A stretch of 64,000 nucleotides of DNA, taken from assembly GCF_947488185.1 (NCBI RefSeq), contig NZ_CANKYM010000002.1:434001-498000 (forward strand). The letters are read 5' to 3'. Below are positions 8,388 to 16,836 of this stretch, in pieces. This stretch comes from an uncultured Roseobacter sp. Lineage in GTDB: Bacteria; Pseudomonadota; Alphaproteobacteria; Rhodobacterales; Rhodobacteraceae. The translations under genes were made by a program, and so were the position numbers. The notes below the pieces were generated by a model, which ran no database searches, was not told where the DNA came from, and saw only the letters and a list, made by a program, of their open reading frames with translations. Every line of letters starts with the position of its first letter. The stretch's first letter is position 1.

Positions 8388-8446
8388 TGCCCGCGTGGCG
8401 ATTTGTTACCGGATTGCGGGCCACTTTAAACATTCCGCTAAAAGGT
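8388..8446 (+). ncRNA. SAM-II riboswitch
   Basis: The segment has the compact SAM-II layout. Stem P1 is GTGGC (8395-8399) paired with GCCAC (8420-8424). Its loop holds GATTTGTTACCGGATTGC, with the family's U-rich stretch and the ACCG..ATTGC element. Downstream lie the A-rich linker TTTAAACATT and the hallmark GCTAAAA, which forms the pseudoknot with the P1 loop. The family binds S-adenosylmethionine and is known mainly from alphaproteobacteria upstream of metA, metX and metZ. Here it is followed by a terminator and then metZ, which fits feedback repression of methionine synthesis. Confidence 0.85.
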
Positions 8447-8458
8447 CACCGATGAGGG

Positions 8459-8493
8459 AACCCCGTCGCGTTGACCGCGTCTGGGGTTTTTTT
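8459..8493 (+). terminator. Intrinsic terminator between SAM-II riboswitch and metZ
   Basis: The arms AACCCC(GT)CGCG and CGCG(TCT)GGGGTT are followed by a run of seven T (8487-8493). Its place between aptamer and coding sequence makes it the likely expression platform for transcriptional attenuation. Confidence 0.8.
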
Positions 8494-8521
8494 GTGCCCG
8501 ATGAGGGCTGGAGATGAAGAC

Positions 8522-9703
8522 ATGACACGTGATTTGAAACCACGCTCCCGCGCCGTCCACAGCGGCACGCGCCGCAGCCAATATGGCGAAGTATCCGAGG
8601 CCATTTTTCTCACACAGGGGTTTGTCTACGACACGGCCGAGGCCGCCGAAGCGCGGTTTCTAGAGGCTGGACCCGATGAGTTTATCTACGCCCGCTACGG
8701 CAATCCGACGGTTGCGATGTTCGAAGAACGCATTGCCGCGCTGGAGGGGGCGGAAGATGCGTTTGCCACGGCCTCCGGCATGGCGGCGGTGTCGGGCGCG
8801 CTGACATCGATGCTCAAGGCTGGCGATCATGTCGTGTCCGCCCGCGCCTTGTTCGGGTCCTGTCTCTATGTCCTCGAAGAGGTGCTGACCCGCTTTGGTG
8901 TCGAGGTGAGTTTTGTCGATGGCACCGATCTTTCGGCATGGGAGGCAGCCATTCGGGACGACACCGCAGCGGTGTTTTTCGAATCCATTTCCAACCCGAC
9001 ACTGCAGGTTGTGGACATCGCCGGTGTCGCCGCACTTGCCCACGCTAAAGGGGCCAAGGTACTGGTTGATAACGTTTTTGCGACGCCTGTCTGGTCAGAT
9101 GCCGTGGTGCAGGGAGCAGACGTCGTGATCTATTCCGCGACCAAACACATTGACGGGCAGGGTCGCGCGCTGGGGGGCGTGATCCTTGGCACGCAGGAGT
9201 TCATCCGCAAGACCGTTGAGCCCTACATGAAGCACACGGGCGGATCGATGAGCCCCTTCACGGCCTGGGTGATGCTCAAGGGATTGGAGACGCTCGATCT
9301 ACGGGTCCGCGCCCAGACCACCAATGCAACCGCTATCGCGGAGGCGCTGCAGGGTCACGCAAAACTCTCACGGGTGATCTATCCCGGCCATAGCAGCCAC
9401 GCGCAAAGTGATCTGGTGCAGCGCCAGATGGGGCAGGGCGGCACGGTGTTGTCGATCGATCTGGACGCGGGCAAGGAGGCGGCCTTTCGCTTTCTGAACG
9501 CCATCGAGGTTGGTGTGATCTCCAACAATCTGGGCGATGCGAAAACCATCATGACCCACCCGGCCACCACGACCCACCAGCGCCTGCCGCAGGATCAGAA
9601 GGATGCTTTGGGGATCACCGACGGTCTGGTGCGCATCAGCGTTGGCATCGAGGACCCCGAGGATCTGGTGGCTGACATTCTGCAAGCGCTGGAGAAGGCC
9701 TGA
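8522..9703 (+). CDS. metZ: O-succinylhomoserine sulfhydrylase MetZ
   Basis: The 393-residue PLP enzyme belongs to the Cys/Met metabolism family (cystathionine gamma-synthase fold). Motifs include YARYGNPTVAMFEERIAALEG, the PLP-lysine segment SATKHIDGQGRALGG, TGGSMSPFTAWVMLKGLETL, and the C-terminal THPATTTHQRL and VRISVGIED. The SATKHIDGQGR form is typical of MetZ, which makes homocysteine directly from O-succinylhomoserine and sulfide. The start is ATG 8522 with GGAG nine bases upstream; longer in-frame extensions would run into the terminator. Control by the SAM-II element upstream supports a methionine role. Confidence 0.93.
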   Translation: MTRDLKPRSRAVHSGTRRSQYGEVSEAIFLTQGFVYDTAEAAEARFLEAGPDEFIYARYGNPTVAMFEERIAALEGAEDAFATASGMAAVSGALTSMLKAGDHVVSARALFGSCLYVLEEVLTRFGVEVSFVDGTDLSAWEAAIRDDTAAVFFESISNPTLQVVDIAGVAALAHAKGAKVLVDNVFATPVWSDAVVQGADVVIYSATKHIDGQGRALGGVILGTQEFIRKTVEPYMKHTGGSMSPFTAWVMLKGLETLDLRVRAQTTNATAIAEALQGHAKLSRVIYPGHSSHAQSDLVQRQMGQGGTVLSIDLDAGKEAAFRFLNAIEVGVISNNLGDAKTIMTHPATTTHQRLPQDQKDALGITDGLVRISVGIEDPEDLVADILQALEKA

Positions 9704-9857
9704 CGAAACTGACAACGCGCGCCAGATTTTCCCCTTGTCAGGAATTTTGTGTGAAAACTGATCTTGTTGCTTGATCCTGACGTATTTGTGAGGAGAGTTG
9801 GCCGGGCCGCCTGCGCGCCCTATCTTTAAGCCAGACGCCGTCATGAGGGACATAGCG

Positions 9858-10961
9858 ATGAACATCCACACACCCGTACTTGATGCCACACCGGATCGCG
9901 AGGAAGCAGAAACAGCGCTCGCCGTTCTGCGAAACTGGGCAAAAGGCGCGACGACCACTGAGATTCTTGAGCTGGACCCGTCGGTTGCGCGGCTCATCCC
10001 GGGCAGCGATACGGTCGCCTATCCGGCGTTTTCACGGGACTACCCCGAAGACTTCGCAACCGATGACGGCTATAAATCCACGCTGCCTGATTTGCAGAAC
10101 GGGCCGTCCAGCCTCATTCGTGGCGCGAAACAGCAAATTCAACATGTGGGCATTTCCAATTTTCGGCTGCCCATCCGGTTCCATACCCGGGATAACGGTG
10201 ATCTGACGTTGGAGACATCGGTAACCGGTTCTGTCAGTCTTGAGGCCGACAAGAAGGGCATCAACATGTCCCGGATCATGCGGTCCTTCTACAAGCACGC
10301 CGAAGAGACCTTCAGTTTCGAGGTGATCGAGGGTGCGCTGGACGATTACATCACCGACCTGGAGAGTTTTGACGCACGCATCCAGATGCGGTTCAGCTTT
10401 CCGATGAAAGTTGATAGCTTGCGGTCCGGCCTTTCGGGCTACCAGTATTATGATATCGCGCTGGAATTGGTGGAGCAGGGCGGCGTGCGCAAGAAGATCA
10501 TGCACCTCGACTATGTCTATTCGTCGACCTGCCCCTGTTCCCTGGAGCTGTCTGAGCACGCGCGCGCCACCCGCGGGCAGCTTGCCACGCCACATTCGCA
10601 ACGCTCTGTTGCGCGCGTGTCGGTGGAGATCGATGAAAACGCGGGATGCCTGTGGTTCGAAGATCTGATCGAAGCCTGCCGCCGCGCCGTGCCCACGGAA
10701 ACGCAGGTCATGGTCAAGCGTGAGGACGAACAGGCCTTTGCAGAGCTGAACGCGGCCAACCCGATCTTTGTCGAAGATGCGGCGCGGCTTTTCTGCGAAC
10801 AGATGCAGGCCGACGTGCGGGTCGGTGATTTCAGGATCATCGCCAGCCATCAGGAAAGCCTGCACAGCCATGACGCGGTCAGCATTCTGGTGGAAGGCGA
10901 CACGTTCGCTGCCGAAAGCTTTGATCCAAAGCTTTTCAACACGCTGTTCCACGTCGGTTGA
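9858..10961 (+). CDS. folE2: GTP cyclohydrolase FolE2 (type IB)
   Basis: The 367-residue protein matches the FolE2/COG1469 family, which converts GTP to dihydroneopterin triphosphate, the first step of folate synthesis. It has KQQIQHVGISNFRLPIRF, the T-fold segment VSLEADKKGINMSRIMRSFY, the conserved metal-site cysteine in YSSTCPCSLELSEHAR, and ATRGQLATPHSQRSVARVSV. The ATG at 9858 follows GAGGGA at 9846-9850 with proper spacing; an ATG at 9843 is also in frame. In many bacteria FolE2 replaces zinc-dependent FolE under zinc limitation; I saw no clear Zur box in the 154-base upstream gap. folB and folP are at 24-26 kb. Confidence 0.95.
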   Translation: MNIHTPVLDATPDREEAETALAVLRNWAKGATTTEILELDPSVARLIPGSDTVAYPAFSRDYPEDFATDDGYKSTLPDLQNGPSSLIRGAKQQIQHVGISNFRLPIRFHTRDNGDLTLETSVTGSVSLEADKKGINMSRIMRSFYKHAEETFSFEVIEGALDDYITDLESFDARIQMRFSFPMKVDSLRSGLSGYQYYDIALELVEQGGVRKKIMHLDYVYSSTCPCSLELSEHARATRGQLATPHSQRSVARVSVEIDENAGCLWFEDLIEACRRAVPTETQVMVKREDEQAFAELNAANPIFVEDAARLFCEQMQADVRVGDFRIIASHQESLHSHDAVSILVEGDTFAAESFDPKLFNTLFHVG

Positions 10962-10981
10962 TGCAATTCTTGAGAACCGGT

Positions 10982-11012
10982 AAAGCCGCGCCCTTCTCTG
11001 GTGCGGCTTTTT
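10982..11012 (+). terminator. Intrinsic terminator of folE2
   Basis: AAAGCCGC (10982-10989) pairs with GCGGCTTT (11003-11010), and the T-run extends to 11012. It lies 20 bases after the folE2 stop. Confidence 0.85.
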
Positions 11013-11128
11013 GCTGCGGCGCGGCATAATCCGATAGCGGCTATGCAGAAGTTGCAATTCTCATTTGAGAAGCAACCCCTTATGTTAGTCGCAACGGGAG
11101 GAGATTTAACACTAAGTAAGGATCTCCA

Positions 11129-11368
11129 ATGGCGTATCAATCTACTCATATCGACAGTGGTCTCGGTCGTGCACTTCACGGTATCTACGGCGCAGTGCGC
11201 GGTTTCCTGTCATCCGTCGGCACAGCGATGATCGTGTCGAGCTCTTACACCGCGCGTGTCAACAAGGTGCAGGCGCTGCAGGCGAAATCCGATGAAGAGC
11301 TGGCGGCGATGAACATCAAGCGTGACGACATCGTTCATCACGTCTTTCACGACCTCTATTACATCTGA
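11129..11368 (+). CDS. DUF1127-type small protein
   Basis: This 79-residue protein ends in the pattern of DUF1127 proteins common in alphaproteobacteria: ARVNKVQALQAKSDEELAAM followed by NIKRDDIVHHVFHDLYYI. The N-terminal half (GLGRALHGIYGAVRGFLSSV) could form an amphipathic helix. Members are small, often stress-induced and in some species RNA-binding; the role here is unknown. A strong Shine-Dalgarno-like GGGAGGAG lies at 11097-11104, further upstream than usual, and AAGGATCTCC closer to the ATG. Confidence 0.85.
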   Translation: MAYQSTHIDSGLGRALHGIYGAVRGFLSSVGTAMIVSSSYTARVNKVQALQAKSDEELAAMNIKRDDIVHHVFHDLYYI

Positions 11369-11428
11369 CGCGCGGGTCTCTATCGCATCCGCTTGACACT
11401 GCCGCTGCGCGCAGCCAACCCTGCGCGC

Positions 11429-12877
11429 ATGTTGGACTTGCGCCCCGTTGGATATGTGATCGGTCTGCTGGTTGCCGTGCTGGGCGCGGCGATGTTGCTG
11501 CCGATGCTGGTCGATATTGCGGAAGGCCGCGATCATTGGCCGGTGTTCATCCAGTCGGCGCTGATCACCATGCTGGCGGGCGGGTTGATCGCGCTGGCCT
11601 GCGCCAATGGCGTGAAGGAAGGCCTCACGATCCAGCAGACCTTTCTGCTCACGACCGGGGTTTGGGTGGCCCTGCCGCTTTTTGGCGCCTTGCCCTTTGT
11701 CTTCGGCGCAACCGAGGCCCGCTTTGTGGATGCGTTTTTCGAGGCGATGTCGGGGTTGACCACCACGGGCTCCACGGTGTTTTCAGGCCTGCAGGACCTG
11801 CCTAAGGGGCTGCTGCTCTGGCGCGGCATTCTGCAGTGGCTCGGCGGGATCGGCATCATCGTTGTGGCGATGGTGTTTCTGCCCGAACTGCGTGTTGGCG
11901 GCATGCAGATTTTCAAATCCGAATCCTTTGATACCATGGGGAAAATCCTGCCCCGCGCAGGACAGATCGCCAGCCAGATTTCCAGTATCTACCTTGGTCT
12001 GACGATGGTTTGTGCGCTCAGCTATCTTGTTCTTGGCATGAACGCCTTTGACGCAACCGTGCATGCGCTGACCACGGTGTCGACGGGTGGGTTCGCAAAT
12101 TACGACGCGTCTTTTGGCGTTTTCAAAGGCAACCTGGAGATTGCGGCTGCGTTTTTCATGATCCTCGCGGCCCTGCCTTTCGTGCGTTACGTGCAGCTGA
12201 TCAACGGTCAGGCCGCACCGTTGTGGCGGGACAGCCAGATACGGGTCTTTGTCCTGACACTGCTGGTCATCGTGGCCATCATGTCGGCCGTTCTGTTCCA
12301 GACGTTTCCGCAGGAATGGGGCAGATCATCCCGCGAGGCGCTGTTCAACGTGACCTCGATCATTACCGGCACCGGTTATGCATCGGCCAACTACATGACA
12401 TGGGGCGCCTTGCCGATTGCGATGTTCTTTTTCATCGGCCTGATCGGGGGCTGCGCGGGCTCCACCACCTGTTCGATCAAGGTTTTTCGCTACCAACTGC
12501 TTTTTGCCTCCATCAAGATGCAGCTGCGGCGTATCCGCTCGCCCAATGGCGTCTTTGTCGTGCGCTATGACAAACGACCCGTGGGCGAGGATGTCCTCAG
12601 TTCGGTGATCTCCTTTTTCATGTTCTTCGTGGTGACGCTGGGGCTTCTTGCCGTCGCCCTCAGCCTGACCGGCCTTGATTTCATCACATCGCTGTCCGGG
12701 GCCGCCACGGCCCTGTCGAACGTTGGTCCGGGCCTGGGCGACAGGATCGGACCAGCCGGTAACTTTGCCGGCCTGAACGATACGGCCAAGTGGCTGTTGT
12801 CTCTCGCCATGCTGCTGGGACGCCTCGAACTTCTGGCCGTCTACGCCATTCTGACCGTTAGCTTCTGGAGAGACTGA
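11429..12877 (+). CDS. trkH: Trk-type potassium uptake membrane protein TrkH
   Basis: The 482-residue integral membrane protein has the four-fold pore-loop pattern of TrkH/KtrB: SGLTTTGSTVF, TTVSTGGFANYDASFG, TGTGYASANYMTWG and TALSNVGPGLGDRIGPAGNF, each with a selectivity-filter glycine. Further TrkH segments are GAIGIIVVAMVFLPELRVGG-like LGGIGIIVVAMVFLP and SESFDTMGKILPRA. It imports K+ together with the NAD/ATP-binding TrkA, which is not encoded in this window. The start chosen is ATG 11429 (MLDLRPVGYVIGLL); the frame continues to an upstream TTG. It ends one base before the ThDP enzyme gene, so co-transcription is likely. Confidence 0.92.
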   Translation: MLDLRPVGYVIGLLVAVLGAAMLLPMLVDIAEGRDHWPVFIQSALITMLAGGLIALACANGVKEGLTIQQTFLLTTGVWVALPLFGALPFVFGATEARFVDAFFEAMSGLTTTGSTVFSGLQDLPKGLLLWRGILQWLGGIGIIVVAMVFLPELRVGGMQIFKSESFDTMGKILPRAGQIASQISSIYLGLTMVCALSYLVLGMNAFDATVHALTTVSTGGFANYDASFGVFKGNLEIAAAFFMILAALPFVRYVQLINGQAAPLWRDSQIRVFVLTLLVIVAIMSAVLFQTFPQEWGRSSREALFNVTSIITGTGYASANYMTWGALPIAMFFFIGLIGGCAGSTTCSIKVFRYQLLFASIKMQLRRIRSPNGVFVVRYDKRPVGEDVLSSVISFFMFFVVTLGLLAVALSLTGLDFITSLSGAATALSNVGPGLGDRIGPAGNFAGLNDTAKWLLSLAMLLGRLELLAVYAILTVSFWRD

Positions 12878-12878
12878 T

Positions 12879-14471
12879 ATGCAAAGGCCGCTGGGCGCGC
12901 AGATTTCGCATATGCTCAAGGATCGTGGCGTCGATGTGATCTTTGGCATTCCCGGTGTGCACAATCAGGAAATGTACCGCGGGATCGAAGAGGCGGGCAT
13001 CACCCATGTGTTGGCGCGGCACGAACAGGGCGCGGGTTTCATGGCGGACGGTTATGCGCGCGCAACCGGCAAGCCCGGGGTGGCCTATGTGATCACCGGG
13101 CCGGGGCTGTGCAACATCATGACGCCAATGGGACAGGCCTATTCGGATTCGGTGCCGATGCTGGTGATTTCCAGCTGCCTCGACGAGGTTGCTGCCCGCA
13201 AGGGGCAGCTGCACCAGATGAAAGACCAGCGCGCGGCAGCCGAGACGGTTTGTGACTGGTCAGAGGAAGCGCAAACGTCTGATGCTGCCTATGCTTTGGT
13301 GGCGCGCGCTTTTGCGGAATTTCAGACGCAAAGCCCACTGCCAAAGCACATTCAGGTACCCATCGCACAGCTGGTTGCGGATGCCGATCCAGCACCACCC
13401 GCGCCGCGCGCCATGCGGCTGCCTGGCGTCAATCAGGACGCTGTGGCGACCTCCGCAAAGCAAATCGGCAATGCTCAGCGACCGCTTTTTGTCTTTGGGG
13501 GTGGTGCTGTTCGGGCAGGTGGCAAAGACGGTCCGGCGCGCGCGGTTCTTGAGAGGTCGAAAGCTGCATCCTTTACCAGCTACGCCGGGCGCGGGATCGT
13601 CGCGCCCGACGATCCGCTGCATTTTGGTGCTTCCCTGGCGCGCCCGGGCAGTGCTGATGTCTTCGCCCAGGCCGATCTTGTGATCTTTGTCGGCACGGAC
13701 CTGGCCGAAGTGGACTTGTGGCGCGAGGAACCTGGCCACACGTGTCCAGCCATTCACGTCAATCTCGATCCGCAGGTGCTTGTACGGGCCGGGGCAGCAG
13801 ATGATGCCCATCAGGCAGACGCGCTTGGCTGGCTGACCGCGCTTGCGGTTGCGCTGGAGGCGGCGCCGGGAACGACCGACTGGCGCGCCGATGATGTCGC
13901 CGCCACCCGCGCCCGCTTGCGGGCTGAAACCGATGCGGAGCGGCCCGGCATCGTGCCAATTTGTGACGCCCTGCGGGACGTCGTGCCAGCGGATACGATG
14001 ATCTATTCCGACATGACCCAACTTTCCTATGTCGCCAAGGAGATCTGGGACATGGATCGTCCCGGTCACTGGCATCACCCCTATGGCTTCGGCACGCTGG
14101 GCTATGCCGCACCTGCTGCCATTGGTGGGGCTGTCGCGCGACGTGGCAAGCCGACGATGGCGATGATCGGGGACTATGGGTTCCATTACACGATGCAGGA
14201 GTTGGGTGTGGCGGTCGAACTGGGCCTGCCTATCCCGATCATCCTGTGGGACAACGGCAAACTTAAGGAAATCGAGGACAGCATGATCCGTGCGCAAATC
14301 GCGCCGAACGCTGTGGTCGCGCAAAACCCGGATTTCTGCAAATTAGCGGAAGCGTTTGGCGCCCGCGCGGCGGCTCCGAAGAGCTTTGAAGCTCTTCAGA
14401 ACGCCGTCACGGAAGCTTTTGCGGCCCAAGGCCCGACGCTGATTTACATCACGCCGGAACTGACCGAGTAG
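12879..14471 (+). CDS. Thiamine diphosphate-dependent decarboxylase, possibly 5-guanidino-2-oxopentanoate decarboxylase
   Basis: The 530-residue protein has the three-domain layout of the acetolactate synthase/pyruvate decarboxylase family. The N-terminal domain holds the catalytic glutamate in RHEQGAGFMADGYAR (about 48-62); FVFGGGAVRAGG begins the middle domain. The ThDP/Mg site is GDYGFHYTMQELGVAVELG through WDNGKLKEIEDSM, a GD..DN version of the usual GDG..NN motif. No small regulatory subunit is adjacent, and the DNG motif and the LKEIEDSM tail argue against true acetolactate synthase. Similar proteins in marine Rhodobacteraceae are often called AruI-like (arginine transaminase pathway); that assignment is from memory and not proven by sequence. 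It lies just after trkH. Confidence 0.7.
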   Translation: MQRPLGAQISHMLKDRGVDVIFGIPGVHNQEMYRGIEEAGITHVLARHEQGAGFMADGYARATGKPGVAYVITGPGLCNIMTPMGQAYSDSVPMLVISSCLDEVAARKGQLHQMKDQRAAAETVCDWSEEAQTSDAAYALVARAFAEFQTQSPLPKHIQVPIAQLVADADPAPPAPRAMRLPGVNQDAVATSAKQIGNAQRPLFVFGGGAVRAGGKDGPARAVLERSKAASFTSYAGRGIVAPDDPLHFGASLARPGSADVFAQADLVIFVGTDLAEVDLWREEPGHTCPAIHVNLDPQVLVRAGAADDAHQADALGWLTALAVALEAAPGTTDWRADDVAATRARLRAETDAERPGIVPICDALRDVVPADTMIYSDMTQLSYVAKEIWDMDRPGHWHHPYGFGTLGYAAPAAIGGAVARRGKPTMAMIGDYGFHYTMQELGVAVELGLPIPIILWDNGKLKEIEDSMIRAQIAPNAVVAQNPDFCKLAEAFGARAAAPKSFEALQNAVTEAFAAQGPTLIYITPELTE

Positions 14472-14477
14472 CGCCAG

Positions 14478-14759
14478 TTACTGATAGTCGGAATAGGCGC
14501 GTTGAACAAGCCGCTGAGCGCAGCCTTCATGTGCGGTATTCACGATCAGATACCATACGGTTTCACCCGGACGGCCCGCGCGGGAATACTGGCAATTGTC
14601 CGGCGACGTCCACCATTGCCCGCGGTAGTTTGCAGGCGGCATCATTGGTGACGTGTAGTTCACCATCGTCGCTTTAGTCGAACCAGCCGAGATTCCTTCA
14701 GCGGAAACTGGTAGCGCAAGCGCTGAGCCGAGGGCCAGCGCCATAAAGTGTTTAAGCAT
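14478..14759 (-). CDS. Small secreted protein, function unknown
   Basis: The 93-residue protein starts with a clear signal peptide (MLKHFMALALGSALALPVSA, then EG). The mature part is about 73 residues with YRGQWWTSPDNCQYSRAGR, PGETVWYLIVNTAHEGC and two cysteines that may form a disulfide. I do not recognise a named family. The ATG at 14759 has GGAG eight bases upstream; a GTG nine bases earlier is in frame. It faces the ThDP gene, with six bases between the two stops. Confidence 0.65.
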   Translation of the reverse strand: MLKHFMALALGSALALPVSAEGISAGSTKATMVNYTSPMMPPANYRGQWWTSPDNCQYSRAGRPGETVWYLIVNTAHEGCAQRLVQRAYSDYQ

Positions 14760-14895
14760 CTCACTCACTCCATGCTCGTACCGAAATACGATGCGCCCCC
14801 ACGCGAGCAGAGAATGGCGTTCGGGGATTAACGCATCGCAAATGATGGGGGTGAGGGGACCCTTTCTTTAGGGCAGATTTGAGACGATTTTGTGC

Positions 14896-16674
14896 TTATT
14901 CCCAGCAACTGACCAGCACGGTCATGCCTACGGCGCGGGTAGTGATATCTTCGGGTGCCAGAGCTTCTGTGCCGCTACGGGCCCCTGGTACCAGACCGGC
15001 CTTTTCCATCACCTGCGCGATGGCTGACCCGGCGAGGGCAAAAGTCACTTCCTCGGGCAGTCGCCGTTCACCGCCGCCCCGGGGCAGCAGCATGCCAAGC
15101 ACATTCCCGTTCGCATCAAAGACCGGGCCACCGGCATCGCCGGGCAGGCTGGTCAGGCTGAGACGGCTCAGGTCCTGCTCCCCGCGCAACCCTTTGAGAT
15201 CGGCGAGCGTGCCGAAGGTCATGCTGGGGGATTCGAGGATGCCTTCGTAGGAATAGCCGGCAACGGCAACATCGGACTGAAGCCGTGGCGGAATCGGGCT
15301 GAACTGCGCGACCTGCGGCGGGGCAAGCGTCTGGGCGGGTTTCAGGATGGCTATGCCCAATCCGGCGTCCACCGTACTCAGCTCGGCCTCGATTTCCTCA
15401 TCCAGCGTGATCCTCGTGCAACTTTGCACCGCATCGGATGTGGTGGCAACCGCGCCACGTCCATCCACGTAAAATCCGGACCGGGACAGGCGCGGTTTGC
15501 GGATTTGCAGGCCCGCGATCAGATCGATCTGCTGGCCCGATGCATCGCCTGCTGCCGCGTCCAGAACGCCGGGCAACCGGGTAAAGCTCGCCTGCATCTC
15601 GGCAAGAACGCGCGTCCGCCGTTCCTCGTCGCCCGCAGGCCAGATCAGGGTAAAACCTTTGATCTGGCCATCTTCGAGACGGGCACGTGTTTCGCTCACG
15701 ATCTCATCGTTGCGCCCGATGATCAAAAAACTGTTGCGATCCAGCGACCGTTCGCCCTCCAGCGGCACGATCTCCAGCGTTTGCAGGATCTGGTAGAGGC
15801 CGGTGAGCGTGTTTCGGTCACCTTCCTGGCTGATCAGGAGGACCCGCGCAACACCATCACCCGTTGCGTTGAACTGGGCAAAGGGCGGCTCGTAACGGTC
15901 CAGCGCCACGAGAGCGGTGGGCAGCAACAGTTCGATACCGGTCTTGCTGTCTGCCACACGCTGCAAGTCCAGACCTTCGAGCACGGCGTTGTACTGTCCG
16001 ATCAAAGCCGCGCGCTGCGCCGTTGTCAAAATGCCGGTGTCCTCAAACCCATTTGCCGCCTGCCAGGCCGCCATCGAATTGCGCGTGCCACGGCCAAAGG
16101 CGCCATCAATCGCCCCATTGTAAAACCCGGCCCATTGCAACGCGATCTGCAGCCCGCGCCGTTCAGCTGCGGTGAGGGTCCGCTCGCTCCGGCGGGCCTC
16201 GGCGGGGGTCTCATCCGGTAGGGCTGTGACCTGTTCCGGCACTTCTGGTGTTTCTTCGGTGGGGGCAGGTTGCTCCTCAGGGGTGATCTGTGGGGTTTCC
16301 TGCGGTGCGGGCGTCGTCAGCGCGCCGCGCCGCAACAGATCGGCATTCTGCGGATAGAATTGCTGACGCAACGACGTGCTGAAGGCGATGTAACTGTCTC
16401 GTGGGATCAGCCCTTCGGCGCGGTAGACGCGCAAGACCTGCTGCGCATCTTCGGCAGTATAGGGACCCAGCACGATGCCGAACCAGCCGCCGCCCAGGGC
16501 AAAGCCGTTCACATCCTCAAGCCTGCGGGCGTAGTCCTCTGCCCGGTCAAGCCCGTCCTGCAGGTTTGGCTGCGCTTCGATCTGCACCCAAACGACCGCA
16601 TCTGCGGATTGCGCGCGCGCGTCCTGTCCGACCGTGGCAAAAAGCGCCACACATACCATCAAAAACCGCATCAT
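14896..16674 (-). CDS. Secreted SPOR-like/peptidoglycan-binding protein with an inactive trypsin-like domain
   Basis: The 592-residue protein starts with a signal peptide (MMRFLMVCVALFATVG, cut after DARAQS). A SPOR-like segment follows at 27-98 (WVQIEAQP ... GGWFGIVLGPY ... LIPRDSYI), then a Pro/Glu-rich linker (120-160), a PG_binding_1 domain at 165-225 (GLQIALQWAGFYNGAIDGAF), an undefined middle part (240-390) and a trypsin-like domain at 395-560. In the last, the catalytic residues seem lost: the Ser motif reads GDAGGP at 512-517, the His region reads ATTSDAVQSC (expected TNAHV), and the Asp region reads GLGIAILK (expected DLALLK). It is probably a wall-bound binding protein and not a protease. 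The start ATG at 16674 has GAGGTGAG upstream. Confidence 0.75.
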   Translation of the reverse strand: MMRFLMVCVALFATVGQDARAQSADAVVWVQIEAQPNLQDGLDRAEDYARRLEDVNGFALGGGWFGIVLGPYTAEDAQQVLRVYRAEGLIPRDSYIAFSTSLRQQFYPQNADLLRRGALTTPAPQETPQITPEEQPAPTEETPEVPEQVTALPDETPAEARRSERTLTAAERRGLQIALQWAGFYNGAIDGAFGRGTRNSMAAWQAANGFEDTGILTTAQRAALIGQYNAVLEGLDLQRVADSKTGIELLLPTALVALDRYEPPFAQFNATGDGVARVLLISQEGDRNTLTGLYQILQTLEIVPLEGERSLDRNSFLIIGRNDEIVSETRARLEDGQIKGFTLIWPAGDEERRTRVLAEMQASFTRLPGVLDAAAGDASGQQIDLIAGLQIRKPRLSRSGFYVDGRGAVATTSDAVQSCTRITLDEEIEAELSTVDAGLGIAILKPAQTLAPPQVAQFSPIPPRLQSDVAVAGYSYEGILESPSMTFGTLADLKGLRGEQDLSRLSLTSLPGDAGGPVFDANGNVLGMLLPRGGGERRLPEEVTFALAGSAIAQVMEKAGLVPGARSGTEALAPEDITTRAVGMTVLVSCWE

Positions 16675-16836
16675 TAGACCGCTCACCTCTGGGCTTTGGA
16701 AATTCGGCATAGATAATCAGGAAACCGCGCCGTTTACCATATGATGAAGGCCCGAAATATCAGTCGTGGCGCGATTGACGCACCCGGCACACACACGTAG
16801 GAAAGGCGCGCAAGACCAGCCCGAGGCTCCACCCCC

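Noticed and set aside
9704..9857. Zur box before folE2, as found in some bacteria
   Set aside because: No clear palindromic AT-rich Zur-type motif could be read in the gap.
12879..14471. Acetolactate synthase large subunit (ilvB) by general similarity
   Set aside because: No small subunit is adjacent, and the ThDP motif (GDY..DNG) and C-terminal sequence differ from true acetolactate synthase.
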